A stretch of 16,024 nt of DNA. Source: Candidatus Aminicenantota bacterium. Lineage in GTDB: Bacteria > Acidobacteriota > Aminicenantia > Aminicenantales > Aminicenantaceae. Shown in pieces: positions 1-6,494 of the stretch; positions within the stretch are counted from its first letter, which is position 1; the number at the start of each line of letters is the position of its first letter. Below the pieces are notes generated by a model. That model did not search any database and was not told the DNA's origin. It saw only the letters and a list, made by a program, of their open reading frames with translations. The DNA is taken from positions 1-16,024 of the forward strand of contig DAOVBT010000012.1 of assembly GCA_030670375.1 (NCBI GenBank), given 5' to 3'. Made by a program: the position numbers and the translations under genes.

Positions 1-1
1 A

Positions 2-691
2 AAAACGGTCGTAGGCTTTGGATCGGATATCATGCTGAAATCCACAGCAAGAATCGAAGGCGATGTTCTATCTCTGGGGGGAACACTCGACAAAGATCCC
101 GGAGCTATCATAGAAGGAGATACCATCTATTTTAGCACGTCGGATGAGGTCTCTAAATTTTTGAAGGGAGGTTTTGCCGGAGTATTCGGATTCTCATTGC
201 TTCCGTTATTGATCATATTTAAGCTGATCACCCTTGTCATTTGGTTTATCCTGGCAATCATTCTCGTGGCCATTTTCCCTAAACAGATATCTTTTGCGTC
301 CGCTCAAATCCGAACATCCTTTTGGCCAATCTTTGGAACTGGAATTCTGAGCATCATCATCTTTACAGGATTGATCATTTTTTCCGTGTTTCTTAGTTTT
401 ATCCTGATAGGAATCCCGATACTGTTGGCGCTCGTTGCCGTCGGTGTCGTCATCAAGATTTTTGGCCGGGTGGTTATTTTTTATTTCCTGGGAGACTGGA
501 TATTCAAGGCTTTTGGCGGCAAGCAGACCTCAGGACTCCTTGCTGTGATTCTTGGGCTTCTCCTGTTCGGATTGATCGGCTTCATCCCCGTCGTTGGCTC
601 TCTGTTCTCATTTGTCTTGAGCATCATCGGATGGGGAGTCGTGATCCGCACCAAGTTTGGATCGGTCGAGAATTGGTTCAAACGGAAATGA
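2..691 (+). CDS. Partial polymer-forming (bactofilin-like) protein with multi-pass membrane C-terminus
   Basis: The reading frame is open from the first codon in the window. The residues before the internal ATG at 32 (KTVVGFGSDI) continue the same repetitive style, so the gene is truncated at its 5' end and the ATG at 32 is probably not the start. The N-terminal stretch, with short G-D/V-x-x-G turns and phrases such as IEGDVLSLGG, resembles the beta-helical rungs of bactofilin-like or polymer-forming proteins. The remaining ~170 residues are very hydrophobic, with about five predicted membrane segments (FGFSLLPLLIIF, VIWFILAIIL, IIIFTGLIIFSVFLSF, LLALVAVGVV, GLLAVILGLLLFGLIG). This beta-helix plus membrane-tail layout is common in predicted envelope or scaffold proteins whose biochemical role is unknown. 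It converges on frr with only 10 bases between the stop codons, so there is no room for a separate terminator. Family assignment is moderately sure; function is unknown. Confidence 0.72.
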   Translation, partial: KTVVGFGSDIMLKSTARIEGDVLSLGGTLDKDPGAIIEGDTIYFSTSDEVSKFLKGGFAGVFGFSLLPLLIIFKLITLVIWFILAIILVAIFPKQISFASAQIRTSFWPIFGTGILSIIIFTGLIIFSVFLSFILIGIPILLALVAVGVVIKIFGRVVIFYFLGDWIFKAFGGKQTSGLLAVILGLLLFGLIGFIPVVGSLFSFVLSIIGWGVVIRTKFGSVENWFKRK

Positions 692-701
692 TTCTGCTAT
701 C

Positions 702-1259
702 TTAGAGTTCTAAAATTTCTTTTTCTTTGGCGTCGGCCAGCTCTTCAATTTTTTTTATGTATTGATCGGTAATCTCCTGGAGTTTGTCATAACCCCAGAA
801 TTTATCATCCTCGGTTATTTCTTTTTCTTTCTCCAAAAACTCAATTTCTTCTTTAGCTTCTCGTCTCATGATGCGGATGGCTGTTTTTTCTTCTTCCTGC
901 AAGCCGCGGATGTGCTTGGCAAGATCCTCTCGTCTTTCCTCATCAAGCGGAGGAATCGGAACCTTCAATTGTTTGCCGTCATTTACCGGATTAAATCCCA
1001 GATCGGCACTCTGGATGGCTTTTTCGATGTTATCCAAAAACGAAGGATCATAGGGTTGGATGGTGATCAGAGTAGGGTCAGGCACACCCAGTGTGGCAAC
1101 TTGATTTATCGGGGTTTGAGTCCCATAATAATCGACTTTGATGTCCTCAAAAAGGCTGAGATTGGCCCGGCCGGTCCTTATTTTACTCAGATTTTTGCGA
1201 AAATGCTCGGCCGATATTTTCATCTTTTTTTCGATCTCTCTCAATGTTTCCTTCACCAT
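702..1259 (-). CDS. frr: Ribosome recycling factor
   Basis: This 185-residue protein has the usual length of ribosome recycling factor, which with EF-G splits the post-termination ribosome into subunits. Recognisable family stretches are the N-terminal helix with the KIRTGRAN motif (about 26-33), the beta-sheet domain II with YYGTQTPINQVA (44-55) and QPYDPSFLDNIEKAI (68-82), and the return to the three-helix bundle with KVPIPPLDEERR (99-110) and the charged helix up to the C-terminus. The ATG at 1259 is preceded by GGGG at 1267-1270, a reasonable Shine-Dalgarno site. It is the last gene of the rplM-rpsI-rpsB-tsf-pyrH-frr operon. A 28-bp perfect inverted repeat sits between the pyrH stop and this ribosome binding site. 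The hairpin arm ends at the GGGG, so frr translation or mRNA stability may be tuned separately from pyrH (inference). Confidence 0.97.
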   Translation of the reverse strand: MVKETLREIEKKMKISAEHFRKNLSKIRTGRANLSLFEDIKVDYYGTQTPINQVATLGVPDPTLITIQPYDPSFLDNIEKAIQSADLGFNPVNDGKQLKVPIPPLDEERREDLAKHIRGLQEEEKTAIRIMRREAKEEIEFLEKEKEITEDDKFWGYDKLQEITDQYIKKIEELADAKEKEILEL

Positions 1260-1270
1260 TCTTTTTCCCC

Positions 1271-1340
1271 TTCAATAGAATTCTGAATTATTTATAAAAT
1301 GCCAACACATTTTTTATAAATAATTCAGAATTCTATTGAA
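1271..1340. repeat. Perfect 28-bp inverted repeat between pyrH and frr
   Basis: Bases 1271-1298 are the exact reverse complement of 1313-1340. One more A-T pair (1299/1312) closes a loop of about 12 bases. The arms are AT-rich and contain two GAATTC sites. The repeat includes the pyrH stop codon (TAG at 1333-1335) and ends directly beside the frr Shine-Dalgarno GGGG. It is not a standard intrinsic terminator: the stem is AT-rich and no T-tract follows on the minus strand (GGGGAAAAAG follows). It may be an RNA-processing or stability hairpin, or a small palindromic repeat element. The inner part shares TATAAATAATTCAG with elements upstream of the genes at 5158 and 11948. Confidence 0.9.
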
Positions 1341-2058
1341 CTCTTGTTCCGACTTTTAGGCCCAAGACAGCCTTCTTGATATTCCCTCTCTTTTTCAGAT
1401 TAAACACCACTATAGGAAGGTTATTTTCTTTACAGAGCGAAATTGCCGTGGCATCCATAACCATCAATCCCTTCTTTATGACATCCAAATATTTGATCGT
1501 GCTGAATTTCTTTGCCTTTTTATCCAACATCGGATCCGCCGAATACACACCATCCACCTTTGTGGCCTTTAGGATAACCTCGGCATGAATCTCTAAGGCA
1601 CGCAATGCGGCGGCTGTGTCAGTCGTGAAAAAAGGGCTCCCGATACCTGCCGTAAAAATAATAATCCTTCCTTTCTGGAGATGTCGGATCACCCGTCTCT
1701 TGATAAACGGTTCAGCCACAGCCTTCACTTCGATGGCAGAAATATGGCGCGTGAAAACCCCCAGTTTTTCCATGGCATCCTGAAGAGCAATACCATTCAT
1801 GATCGTACCCAACAATCCCATGTAATCGGCCGAAGCTCTATCGATCCCGGCCTCTGTACCACGGATACCACGGAAAATATTTCCGCCGCCGATCATGATA
1901 GCGATTTCGACCCCAAGATCATGGATCTCTTTGATTTCTTCGGCGATGGATTTTGTCGTGTCGAAGTCAATTCCATAGGAGAGATTTCCGATCAGGGATT
2001 CCCCGGAAAGTTTCAACAAAATCCGCTTATAGGCTGGTTCTTGCGCTTTTTTTGGCAT
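1333..2058 (-). CDS. pyrH: UMP kinase
   Basis: This 241-residue uridylate kinase of the amino acid kinase fold phosphorylates UMP to UDP in pyrimidine nucleotide synthesis; the bacterial enzyme is a hexamer controlled by GTP and UTP. Family signatures are KLSGES near residues 16-21, the glycine-rich GGGNIFRG at 57-64, the DRASADYMGLLGTIMN helix region at 73-88, the GSPFFTTDTAAALRA nucleotide-site segment at 140-154, KATKVDGVYSADP further on and DATAISLC near the C-terminus. The ATG at 2058 has no convincing Shine-Dalgarno sequence. It lies only 9 bases after the tsf stop, so translation is probably coupled to tsf. Its TAG stop lies inside the large inverted repeat before frr. Placement between tsf and frr is the conserved arrangement in many bacteria. 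Confidence 0.97.
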   Translation of the reverse strand: MPKKAQEPAYKRILLKLSGESLIGNLSYGIDFDTTKSIAEEIKEIHDLGVEIAIMIGGGNIFRGIRGTEAGIDRASADYMGLLGTIMNGIALQDAMEKLGVFTRHISAIEVKAVAEPFIKRRVIRHLQKGRIIIFTAGIGSPFFTTDTAAALRALEIHAEVILKATKVDGVYSADPMLDKKAKKFSTIKYLDVIKKGLMVMDATAISLCKENNLPIVVFNLKKRGNIKKAVLGLKVGTRVQ

Positions 2059-2067
2059 ATCAAATCA

Positions 2068-2664
2068 TCACGATTTGCCCAATTCAAAACGAGCAAATCT
2101 ACTGATCACAACATTTTCCCCGGATTTGGCGATAAAGGCCGTCACCAATTCCTTCACAGCCATTTTGTCCTCTTTGACATATGGCTGATCGAGTAAGCAG
2201 GCTTCCTGGTAAAATTTACCCAATTTTCCCTGCACGATCTTTTCTATGATCTCAGCAGGTTTCCCAGAATCCTTAAATTGCTCCCTGATTATTTCTTTTT
2301 CCCCTTCCAAGACCTCTTGGGGGACATCCTCGGAAGAAACATATTGAGGGTCTGCCGCTGCAATATGCAGAGCGATGTTCTTGACCAACTTTTGAAACTC
2401 TTCATTCCGAGCCACAAAGTCCGACTCACAGTTCACTTCCACCAGCACCCCGATCTTTCCGTTAAGATGGATATACGATCCGATAGCGCCTTCTTTGGCC
2501 TGGCGATCCATCTTGTCTTTGGCTCGAGCGTGTCCTCTTTTTCTCAATACGGTTATGGCTTTTTCAATATCTCCATTGCTTTCTTCAAGCGCCTTTTTGC
2601 ACTCCATCATACCGATACCGGTCCGTTCACGGAGTTCTTTTACGAGACCTGCTGAAATCGTCAT
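2068..2664 (-). CDS. tsf: Elongation factor Ts, short form
   Basis: EF-Ts is the nucleotide exchange factor that regenerates EF-Tu-GTP. The N-terminal UBA-like domain is clear: VKELRERTGIGMMECKKAL, then NGDIEKAITVLRKRG to about residue 44. The exchange core contains the diagnostic SDFVAR at 81-86, and the later segment has CLLDQPYVKEDK. At 198 residues it is much shorter than the roughly 280-residue enterobacterial protein. It matches the single-core short form known from Thermus and several other phyla, so it is not truncated. The ATG at 2664 has a strong site, GGGAGG at 2673-2678, which overlaps the rpsB TAA stop (reading TAAGGGAGG), implying translational coupling to rpsB. pyrH follows after 9 bases. 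Confidence 0.97.
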   Translation of the reverse strand: MTISAGLVKELRERTGIGMMECKKALEESNGDIEKAITVLRKRGHARAKDKMDRQAKEGAIGSYIHLNGKIGVLVEVNCESDFVARNEEFQKLVKNIALHIAAADPQYVSSEDVPQEVLEGEKEIIREQFKDSGKPAEIIEKIVQGKLGKFYQEACLLDQPYVKEDKMAVKELVTAFIAKSGENVVISRFARFELGKS

Positions 2665-2678
2665 CTTATCCGCCTCCC

Positions 2679-3494
2679 TTATTCTGATGCTTCAGGTTTT
2701 TGAGGAACTTTTGCTTCCTCCTCCGCTGGGGGTTCTTCCCCTTCTGTGGGGATTTGATCAGCTTCAGGTGGTGTCTCCTCTTTTTTAGCTTCCTGCAGCT
2801 CTTTTTCTATCCTTTCTTTTTTTCCCTCGATAATCGATTCGGCCACTTTCGAGGCAAATAGCTCGATGGCTCTCACGGCATCGTCGTTTCCTGGAATGGG
2901 ATAGGCAATGTTTTCTGGGTCCCCGTTGGTATCCACAACGGCCACGATAGGAATATTCAACTTCATAGCCTCAAGAATGGCGATATCCTCTTTCATGGAG
3001 TCGATAATGAACACGGCTCCGGGAAGCTCGACCATGGTTCTTATGCCGCCCAAATTTTTCGATAGTTTGCGGTACACTTTATCAAGCTTTGACTGTTCTT
3101 TTTTAGAAAGAAGATCCCAACGACCATCATCACGCATCTCATCGTATTCGATCAATTTTTCTACACTTCCTCTGATGACATCGAAATTCGTCAGCAATCC
3201 TCCCAACCAACGTTGATTCACATAACAGGATTCGCACTTCTGGGCATAATCCCGGACAATATCCTGGGCCTGTTTTTTCGTGCCCACCAAGAGGACATCT
3301 CCTCCTTCACTCGCAGTCTTTTTGATGAACTGGAGAGCTTCCTTAAACATCCTGATCGTCTTCTGCAGATCGATGATGTAAATCCCATTTCTCTGGCCAA
3401 AAATAAACTCCTTCATCTTGGGATTCCATCTTTTCGTCTGGTGGCCAAAATGAACGCCTGCTTCTAAAAGTTCTTTCATTGTTACAGAAATCAA
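2679..3494 (-). CDS. rpsB: Small ribosomal subunit protein uS2 with acidic C-terminal tail (TTG start)
   Basis: uS2 binds the head-body junction of the 30S subunit and is needed for bS1 binding. Typical sequence is seen throughout: MKELLEAGVHFGHQTKRWNPKM at the N-terminus, IYIIDLQKT, QRWLGGLLTNF, LPGAVFIID and IPIVAVVDTNGDPE. The start is decided by the ribosome binding site: AAAGGGAGG lies 7 bases before a TTG at 3492-3494, while the next in-frame ATG (sixth codon) is about 22 bases away and too far. The protein is 271 residues. The last ~40 are a low-complexity Glu/Pro-rich tail beyond the conserved domain, probably disordered. The Shine-Dalgarno overlaps the rpsI stop (TAAAGGGAGG), and tsf follows immediately. 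Confidence 0.96.
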   Translation of the reverse strand: MISVTMKELLEAGVHFGHQTKRWNPKMKEFIFGQRNGIYIIDLQKTIRMFKEALQFIKKTASEGGDVLLVGTKKQAQDIVRDYAQKCESCYVNQRWLGGLLTNFDVIRGSVEKLIEYDEMRDDGRWDLLSKKEQSKLDKVYRKLSKNLGGIRTMVELPGAVFIIDSMKEDIAILEAMKLNIPIVAVVDTNGDPENIAYPIPGNDDAVRAIELFASKVAESIIEGKKERIEKELQEAKKEETPPEADQIPTEGEEPPAEEEAKVPQKPEASE

Positions 3495-3508
3495 CGGTGA
3501 TCCTCCCT

Positions 3509-3913
3509 TTATCTCTTGTGATATTGTGGGGCTTTTCGAGCACCCAGCAATCCATACTTCTTCCGTTCTTTGATTCTTGCGTCTCGGGTGAGAAACCCTG
3601 CGCCTTTGAGTGGTGACCTCAATTCTTTGTTAAACTCGACCAGTGCTCTAGCGATTCCCAAACGAATGGCCTCGGCTTGACTGCTTGATCCCCCCCCATT
3701 CACACGGATAAAAATATCGAATTTTTTCTCCGTATCCGTCAAAAGGAGAGGTTGCCTCATGGTATGTTTATGGCTATTAAGGCTGAAATACTCCAAAAAG
3801 GGCCTTGGCCTTTTGTTCACATACAGAGTGACATCGCCCTTTCCTGGACGAAGAAATACCCTCGCGATAGAGGTCTTTCTCTTTCCTGTTCCGTAATATT
3901 GGATTAAGCTCAC
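3509..3913 (-). CDS. rpsI: Small ribosomal subunit protein uS9 (GTG start)
   Basis: This 134-residue uS9 has the expected N-terminal YYGTGKRKTSIARVFLRPG segment, the central VNGGGSSSQAEAIRLGIARALVEF and the C-terminal LTRDARIKERKKYGLLGARKAPQYHKR. The final Lys-Arg is the family's conserved tail that reaches the P-site tRNA in known structures. The start is GTG at 3911-3913, preceded by AGGAGG (3918-3923) with four bases between. That site overlaps the rplM TAG stop, so rplM and rpsI are tightly coupled. The rplM-rpsI pair is nearly universal; here it continues straight into rpsB-tsf. Confidence 0.97.
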   Translation of the reverse strand: MSLIQYYGTGKRKTSIARVFLRPGKGDVTLYVNKRPRPFLEYFSLNSHKHTMRQPLLLTDTEKKFDIFIRVNGGGSSSQAEAIRLGIARALVEFNKELRSPLKGAGFLTRDARIKERKKYGLLGARKAPQYHKR

Positions 3914-3921
3914 GATTCCTC

Positions 3922-4350
3922 CTAAAACTGGTATTCCACGGGTTTTTGTGCTTCGTGGGGGTGATGAGAACCTCGGTACACTTTAAGCTTCTTGTAAGTT
4001 TCACGGCCCAGTTTGTTTTTCGGAATCATACCCCAGACAGCTTTTTTGATGATTTCTTCGGGTTTTTTCTCCAGAAGCTCTTTTATGGTTATCTCTTTGA
4101 TGCCCCCGGGATAACCAGAATGGGAATAATACTTTTTCTGTTCCATTTTTTTCCCTGTCAATTTTATCCTCTCAGCGTTGATCACGATCACAAAATCTCC
4201 ACTATCGAGGAAGTTGACGAATTCCGGTTTTCTCTTGCCACGAAGAAGAATGGCGATTTCCGTGGCTAATCGTCCAAGAACTTTTCCGTCTGCATCAACC
4301 AACCACCATTTCTTTTTGATCTGCTCTTTTTTTGGGACAAAAGTTTTCAT
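3922..4350 (-). CDS. rplM: Large ribosomal subunit protein uL13
   Basis: uL13 is an early-assembly protein of the 50S subunit. The 142-residue sequence has the family landmarks KKWWLVDADGKVLGRLATEIA, LLRGKRKPEFVNFLDSGDFVIVINAE, KKYYSHSGYPGGI, AVWGMIPKNKLGR and KVYRGSHHPHEAQKP. Two adjacent start codons are possible: GTG at 4353 and ATG at 4350. The ATG is preferred because it gives the usual MKTF-type N-terminus and an 8-base distance from AGGA. It is the first gene of the operon, with a promoter at 4416-4444 and a leader of about 60 bases. Confidence 0.96.
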   Translation of the reverse strand: MKTFVPKKEQIKKKWWLVDADGKVLGRLATEIAILLRGKRKPEFVNFLDSGDFVIVINAERIKLTGKKMEQKKYYSHSGYPGGIKEITIKELLEKKPEEIIKKAVWGMIPKNKLGRETYKKLKVYRGSHHPHEAQKPVEYQF

Positions 4351-4415
4351 CACGTTATTCCTAGAATTGTTTTCGTGAATAATAGAGTATTCGCATAAAC
4401 TACTAGCGATGGAAT

Positions 4416-4444
4416 AAAATACTAAATTGTGCGCCCAATGTCAA
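4416..4444 (-). promoter_or_regulatory. Sigma70-type promoter of the rplM-frr operon
   Basis: Read on the minus strand, a perfect TTGACA (4439-4444) is followed after 17 bases by TATTTT (4416-4421). Transcription should begin near 4409, giving a leader of about 60 bases before rplM. It lies in the only gap upstream of the translation operon, just after the rhomboid stop codon. The same TATTTT -10 variant is used in the candidate promoter at 11818-11846. Confidence 0.8.
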
Positions 4445-4448
4445 CCTT

Positions 4449-4467
4449 TGCACTGGGGTTTAGTGCA
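4449..4467. promoter_or_regulatory. Inverted repeat overlapping the rhomboid stop codon, beside the operon promoter
   Basis: TGCACT (4449-4454) and AGTGCA (4462-4467) form a perfect 6-bp inverted repeat around a 7-base spacer. It contains the rhomboid stop codon and lies five bases upstream of the rplM promoter -35 box. No U-tract follows on the minus strand, so it is a poor intrinsic terminator. It could be a weak hairpin ending the rhomboid message, or a protein-binding site. Confidence 0.4.
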
Positions 4468-5158
4468 CCCACTCCTGAGGTTTTTGCTTCTTTGTGAATA
4501 GTTTGATGAGCGCGATTCCGATCAAAAATCCTCCGATATGGGCAAACCAGGCTACTCCGCCTCCTGCTCCGATGTTCAGCACTTGAATCAAAATCCATAT
4601 TCCAAGGACAAAGGAGGCAGGGATGGCGATGACTCGGATGAAGAAGAACAGGAATACGAGTGTCAAGACCCTTGCTCGCGGATAAAGGATCAGGTATGCT
4701 CCCAGAATGCCTGCGATGGCTCCACTGGCTCCTATCATCGGTACTTGAGAGTTGGGATGAAATACGATATGAGTCAGACTTGCTCCAAGGCCAGAGAGAA
4801 GGTAAAAAATAATGAACCGGGCAGGGCCCAAATAGTCTTCGATATTGTTGCCAAAAATCCAGAGATAGAGCATGTTAAAAACCAGGTGGAATATCCCCCC
4901 GTGCATAAACATCGAGACGAAAAGCGTCAACGGAGGAGAAAGCCGAGCGAGAGGCTCTCGTGATTCCATCATCACGAGAGACAACGCCTTAAAATGGGTG
5001 ATTTCGTAGGGAATAGCACCCATTTTGTACACAAAATACTGAAGCCCCTCAGGAGAAAACAGCTGATAGAAAAAGACCACCGCATTCAAAGCAATAAACA
5101 AAACGGTAACATAAGGGACACGAGAGGTTGGGTTGTCATCCTTAAGCGGAATAAACAT
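4460..5158 (-). CDS. Rhomboid family intramembrane serine protease
   Basis: Rhomboids cut transmembrane substrates inside the lipid bilayer with a Ser-His dyad. In this 232-residue protein the catalytic serine is Ser145 in GASGAIAG, and the catalytic histidine is His207 in the AHIGGF helix. The HGGIFHLVFNMLYLWIFG segment (86-103) supplies the conserved His and Asn of the oxyanion region. Six or seven hydrophobic helices are visible, with a long loop after the first, as in GlpG-type enzymes. The N-terminal IPLKDDNPTSRVPYVT is typical of the bacterial rhomboid group that lacks an extra domain. The Shine-Dalgarno site is weak (AGGG at 5163-5166). The gene is preceded by a palindromic repeat element (5165-5380), so its promoter may lie within or beyond that element. 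Its natural substrate cannot be told from the context. Confidence 0.93.
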   Translation of the reverse strand: MFIPLKDDNPTSRVPYVTVLFIALNAVVFFYQLFSPEGLQYFVYKMGAIPYEITHFKALSLVMMESREPLARLSPPLTLFVSMFMHGGIFHLVFNMLYLWIFGNNIEDYLGPARFIIFYLLSGLGASLTHIVFHPNSQVPMIGASGAIAGILGAYLILYPRARVLTLVFLFFFIRVIAIPASFVLGIWILIQVLNIGAGGGVAWFAHIGGFLIGIALIKLFTKKQKPQEWVH

Positions 5159-5164
5159 TTCTAC

Positions 5165-5380
5165 CCTGAATTATTATTCATCGACAGTTTTTACCCTCCA
5201 GGTAAGCCGATCTCACTGCATCAACTGCGTTGTAGCCACTTGCGGTAGTTCACTACATCTGCGTGGGCCATTCCTTGCCGCTGCAGCAATTGTTGGGCGG
5301 GGTGGATCGGCCATAATAAATACCAATGCTGTCTGCAAGTAAGAATCATCGCAGGGTGGATGGTCGACGAATAATTTGAG
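5165..5380. repeat. Palindromic, apparently structured intergenic element (MITE-like or non-coding RNA)
   Basis: This fills most of the 245-base gap between the TPR lipoprotein and rhomboid genes. The ends are imperfect inverted repeats: 5165-5185 matches the complement of 5363-5380, sharing GTCGAYGAATAAT plus a variable tail. Inside, 5206-5216 (GCCGATCTCAC) pairs with 5302-5311 (GTGGATCGGC) as a 10-bp stem with one bulge, enclosing about 85 bases. Smaller hairpins lie inside, including GTAG-TTCA-CTAC and CAAC-TGC-GTTG. No convincing protein is encoded; the small open frames here have no ribosome binding site. It may be a non-autonomous repeat or a structured RNA leading into the rhomboid gene. 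Its end motif recurs in front of frr and the gene at 11948. Confidence 0.6.
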
Positions 5381-5403
5381 CAAAAACAGGTAAAAGTCTG
5401 AAC

Positions 5404-6399
5404 TTATCTTTCTTCCTGACCTTTTTTCAGTTCTTCTTCCAGTTTGAGCCTATCCAATTGTCTCTTTCTAACCTGGTTGTATCGTTCCATATAATTATCT
5501 GCTTCCCGGATAAATCGTTCGCTTCTTTCGGGATAGAGATGAGAATGGACATTTCGGTAGAGCAGGTTGATATAAGCGAAGGTGTCGGGATAATTGGGAT
5601 CTATTTCTGCTGATTTTAACAAAGTTTGTTCACTCTCATCCGAGAGCGCGATTCTCTCCTGTTTGGACAATCGATTTTGGAGACGATAAGCCTTGTTGAA
5701 GCGATTCACCCCGATGGTAAACAAAATCAAGGCATCGTCCGGTTTCATTCCCAAATTCATATTATGCATCGCATAGGCCTTATCGAAATCGGGGATGGGC
5801 CTTATGTTGTCATAAAATTGGGCAGCATAAGCGTAACCCTGAGGATTTTGAGGATCCAATTCTATCCTTCTCAAGTACATCTCCTCAGCTTTTTTGTGGA
5901 TCTCTTCATTTTCACCGGCATACCTGTTGTAGAATCCCGCCACGACATAATAGTTTTCCATGTTGGTGGGATCCAGTTCCAGCACCCTCAGGAACATCCC
6001 TTCTGCATCTTCGAATCCTCGCATTCGGTCATACATATCTCCTAAGGAATGGACGATCTGGATGTTGGTCGGCTCTTTCTCCAAGGCCAATTTCAGGTTT
6101 TCGATAGCTTTCTCCGCCCTTTCCAAATTTATTGGGCTCTCATCACCGGCCCTATACTGGTTTTTATAGCTCTCACCGAGGAAACGATACGCCAAGGTCA
6201 AGTCGGGATTATACTCCAAAGCCTTCTCATATTCCTCGATGGCCTGCCGATATTGGCTCTCTGTGAAATGATTGTTGGCTTTGGAGAAGTGATGGTTTGC
6301 CTTCAGTTGGCTAACATTCAGCTTCTGGCAGCTTGATGCGGCAAAAATAACAGCCACAATAAGAATCGGCAGGATGAATATTATCTTTTTTCTGGACAT
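5404..6399 (-). CDS. TPR-repeat lipoprotein
   Basis: This predicted lipoprotein has 331 residues. The start chosen is the ATG at 6399, because AAGGAGG lies 5 bases before it; an upstream in-frame ATG at 6426 lacks such a site. The N-terminus MSRKKIIFILPILIVAVIFAASSC is a lipoprotein signal peptide with the lipid-anchored cysteine at about residue 24 (the lipobox ASSC is slightly non-canonical). Roughly five tetratricopeptide units follow, for example residues 34-66 (QAIEEYEKALEYNPDLTLAYRFLG), 94-145, 150-185, 205-235 and 255-285. A charged helical C-terminus (RKRQLDRLKLEEELKKG) closes the protein. TPR arrays bind other proteins, so an envelope scaffold or assembly role is likely, but no partner is evident. 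It has its own promoter at 6445-6473 and no close operon partner. Confidence 0.85.
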   Translation of the reverse strand: MSRKKIIFILPILIVAVIFAASSCQKLNVSQLKANHHFSKANNHFTESQYRQAIEEYEKALEYNPDLTLAYRFLGESYKNQYRAGDESPINLERAEKAIENLKLALEKEPTNIQIVHSLGDMYDRMRGFEDAEGMFLRVLELDPTNMENYYVVAGFYNRYAGENEEIHKKAEEMYLRRIELDPQNPQGYAYAAQFYDNIRPIPDFDKAYAMHNMNLGMKPDDALILFTIGVNRFNKAYRLQNRLSKQERIALSDESEQTLLKSAEIDPNYPDTFAYINLLYRNVHSHLYPERSERFIREADNYMERYNQVRKRQLDRLKLEEELKKGQEER

Positions 6400-6444
6400 C
6401 TCGACCTCCTTAAACATCAAGTCCATTCACAAGCGTAATTTAAA

Positions 6445-6473
6445 TTTATAAATGAATAGCGGAGGAAAGTCAA
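6445..6473 (-). promoter_or_regulatory. Sigma70-type promoter of the TPR lipoprotein gene
   Basis: On the minus strand TTGACT (6468-6473), a 17-base spacer and TATAAA (6445-6450) form a near-consensus promoter between the der stop codon and the TPR gene. Transcription would start near 6438, giving a leader of about 40 bases with a strong AAGGAGG. Confidence 0.72.
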
Positions 6474-6494
6474 GCTGATTGGGGGGATACATCT

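Noticed and set aside
4375..4394. Possible autoregulatory hairpin in the rplM leader (GAATA/TATTC)
   Set aside because: Only five AU-rich base pairs; too weak to call an L13-type leader.
5381..5403. Possible terminator after the TPR gene (CAG/CTG stem then TTTTT)
   Set aside because: A 3-bp stem is too short to support a terminator call.
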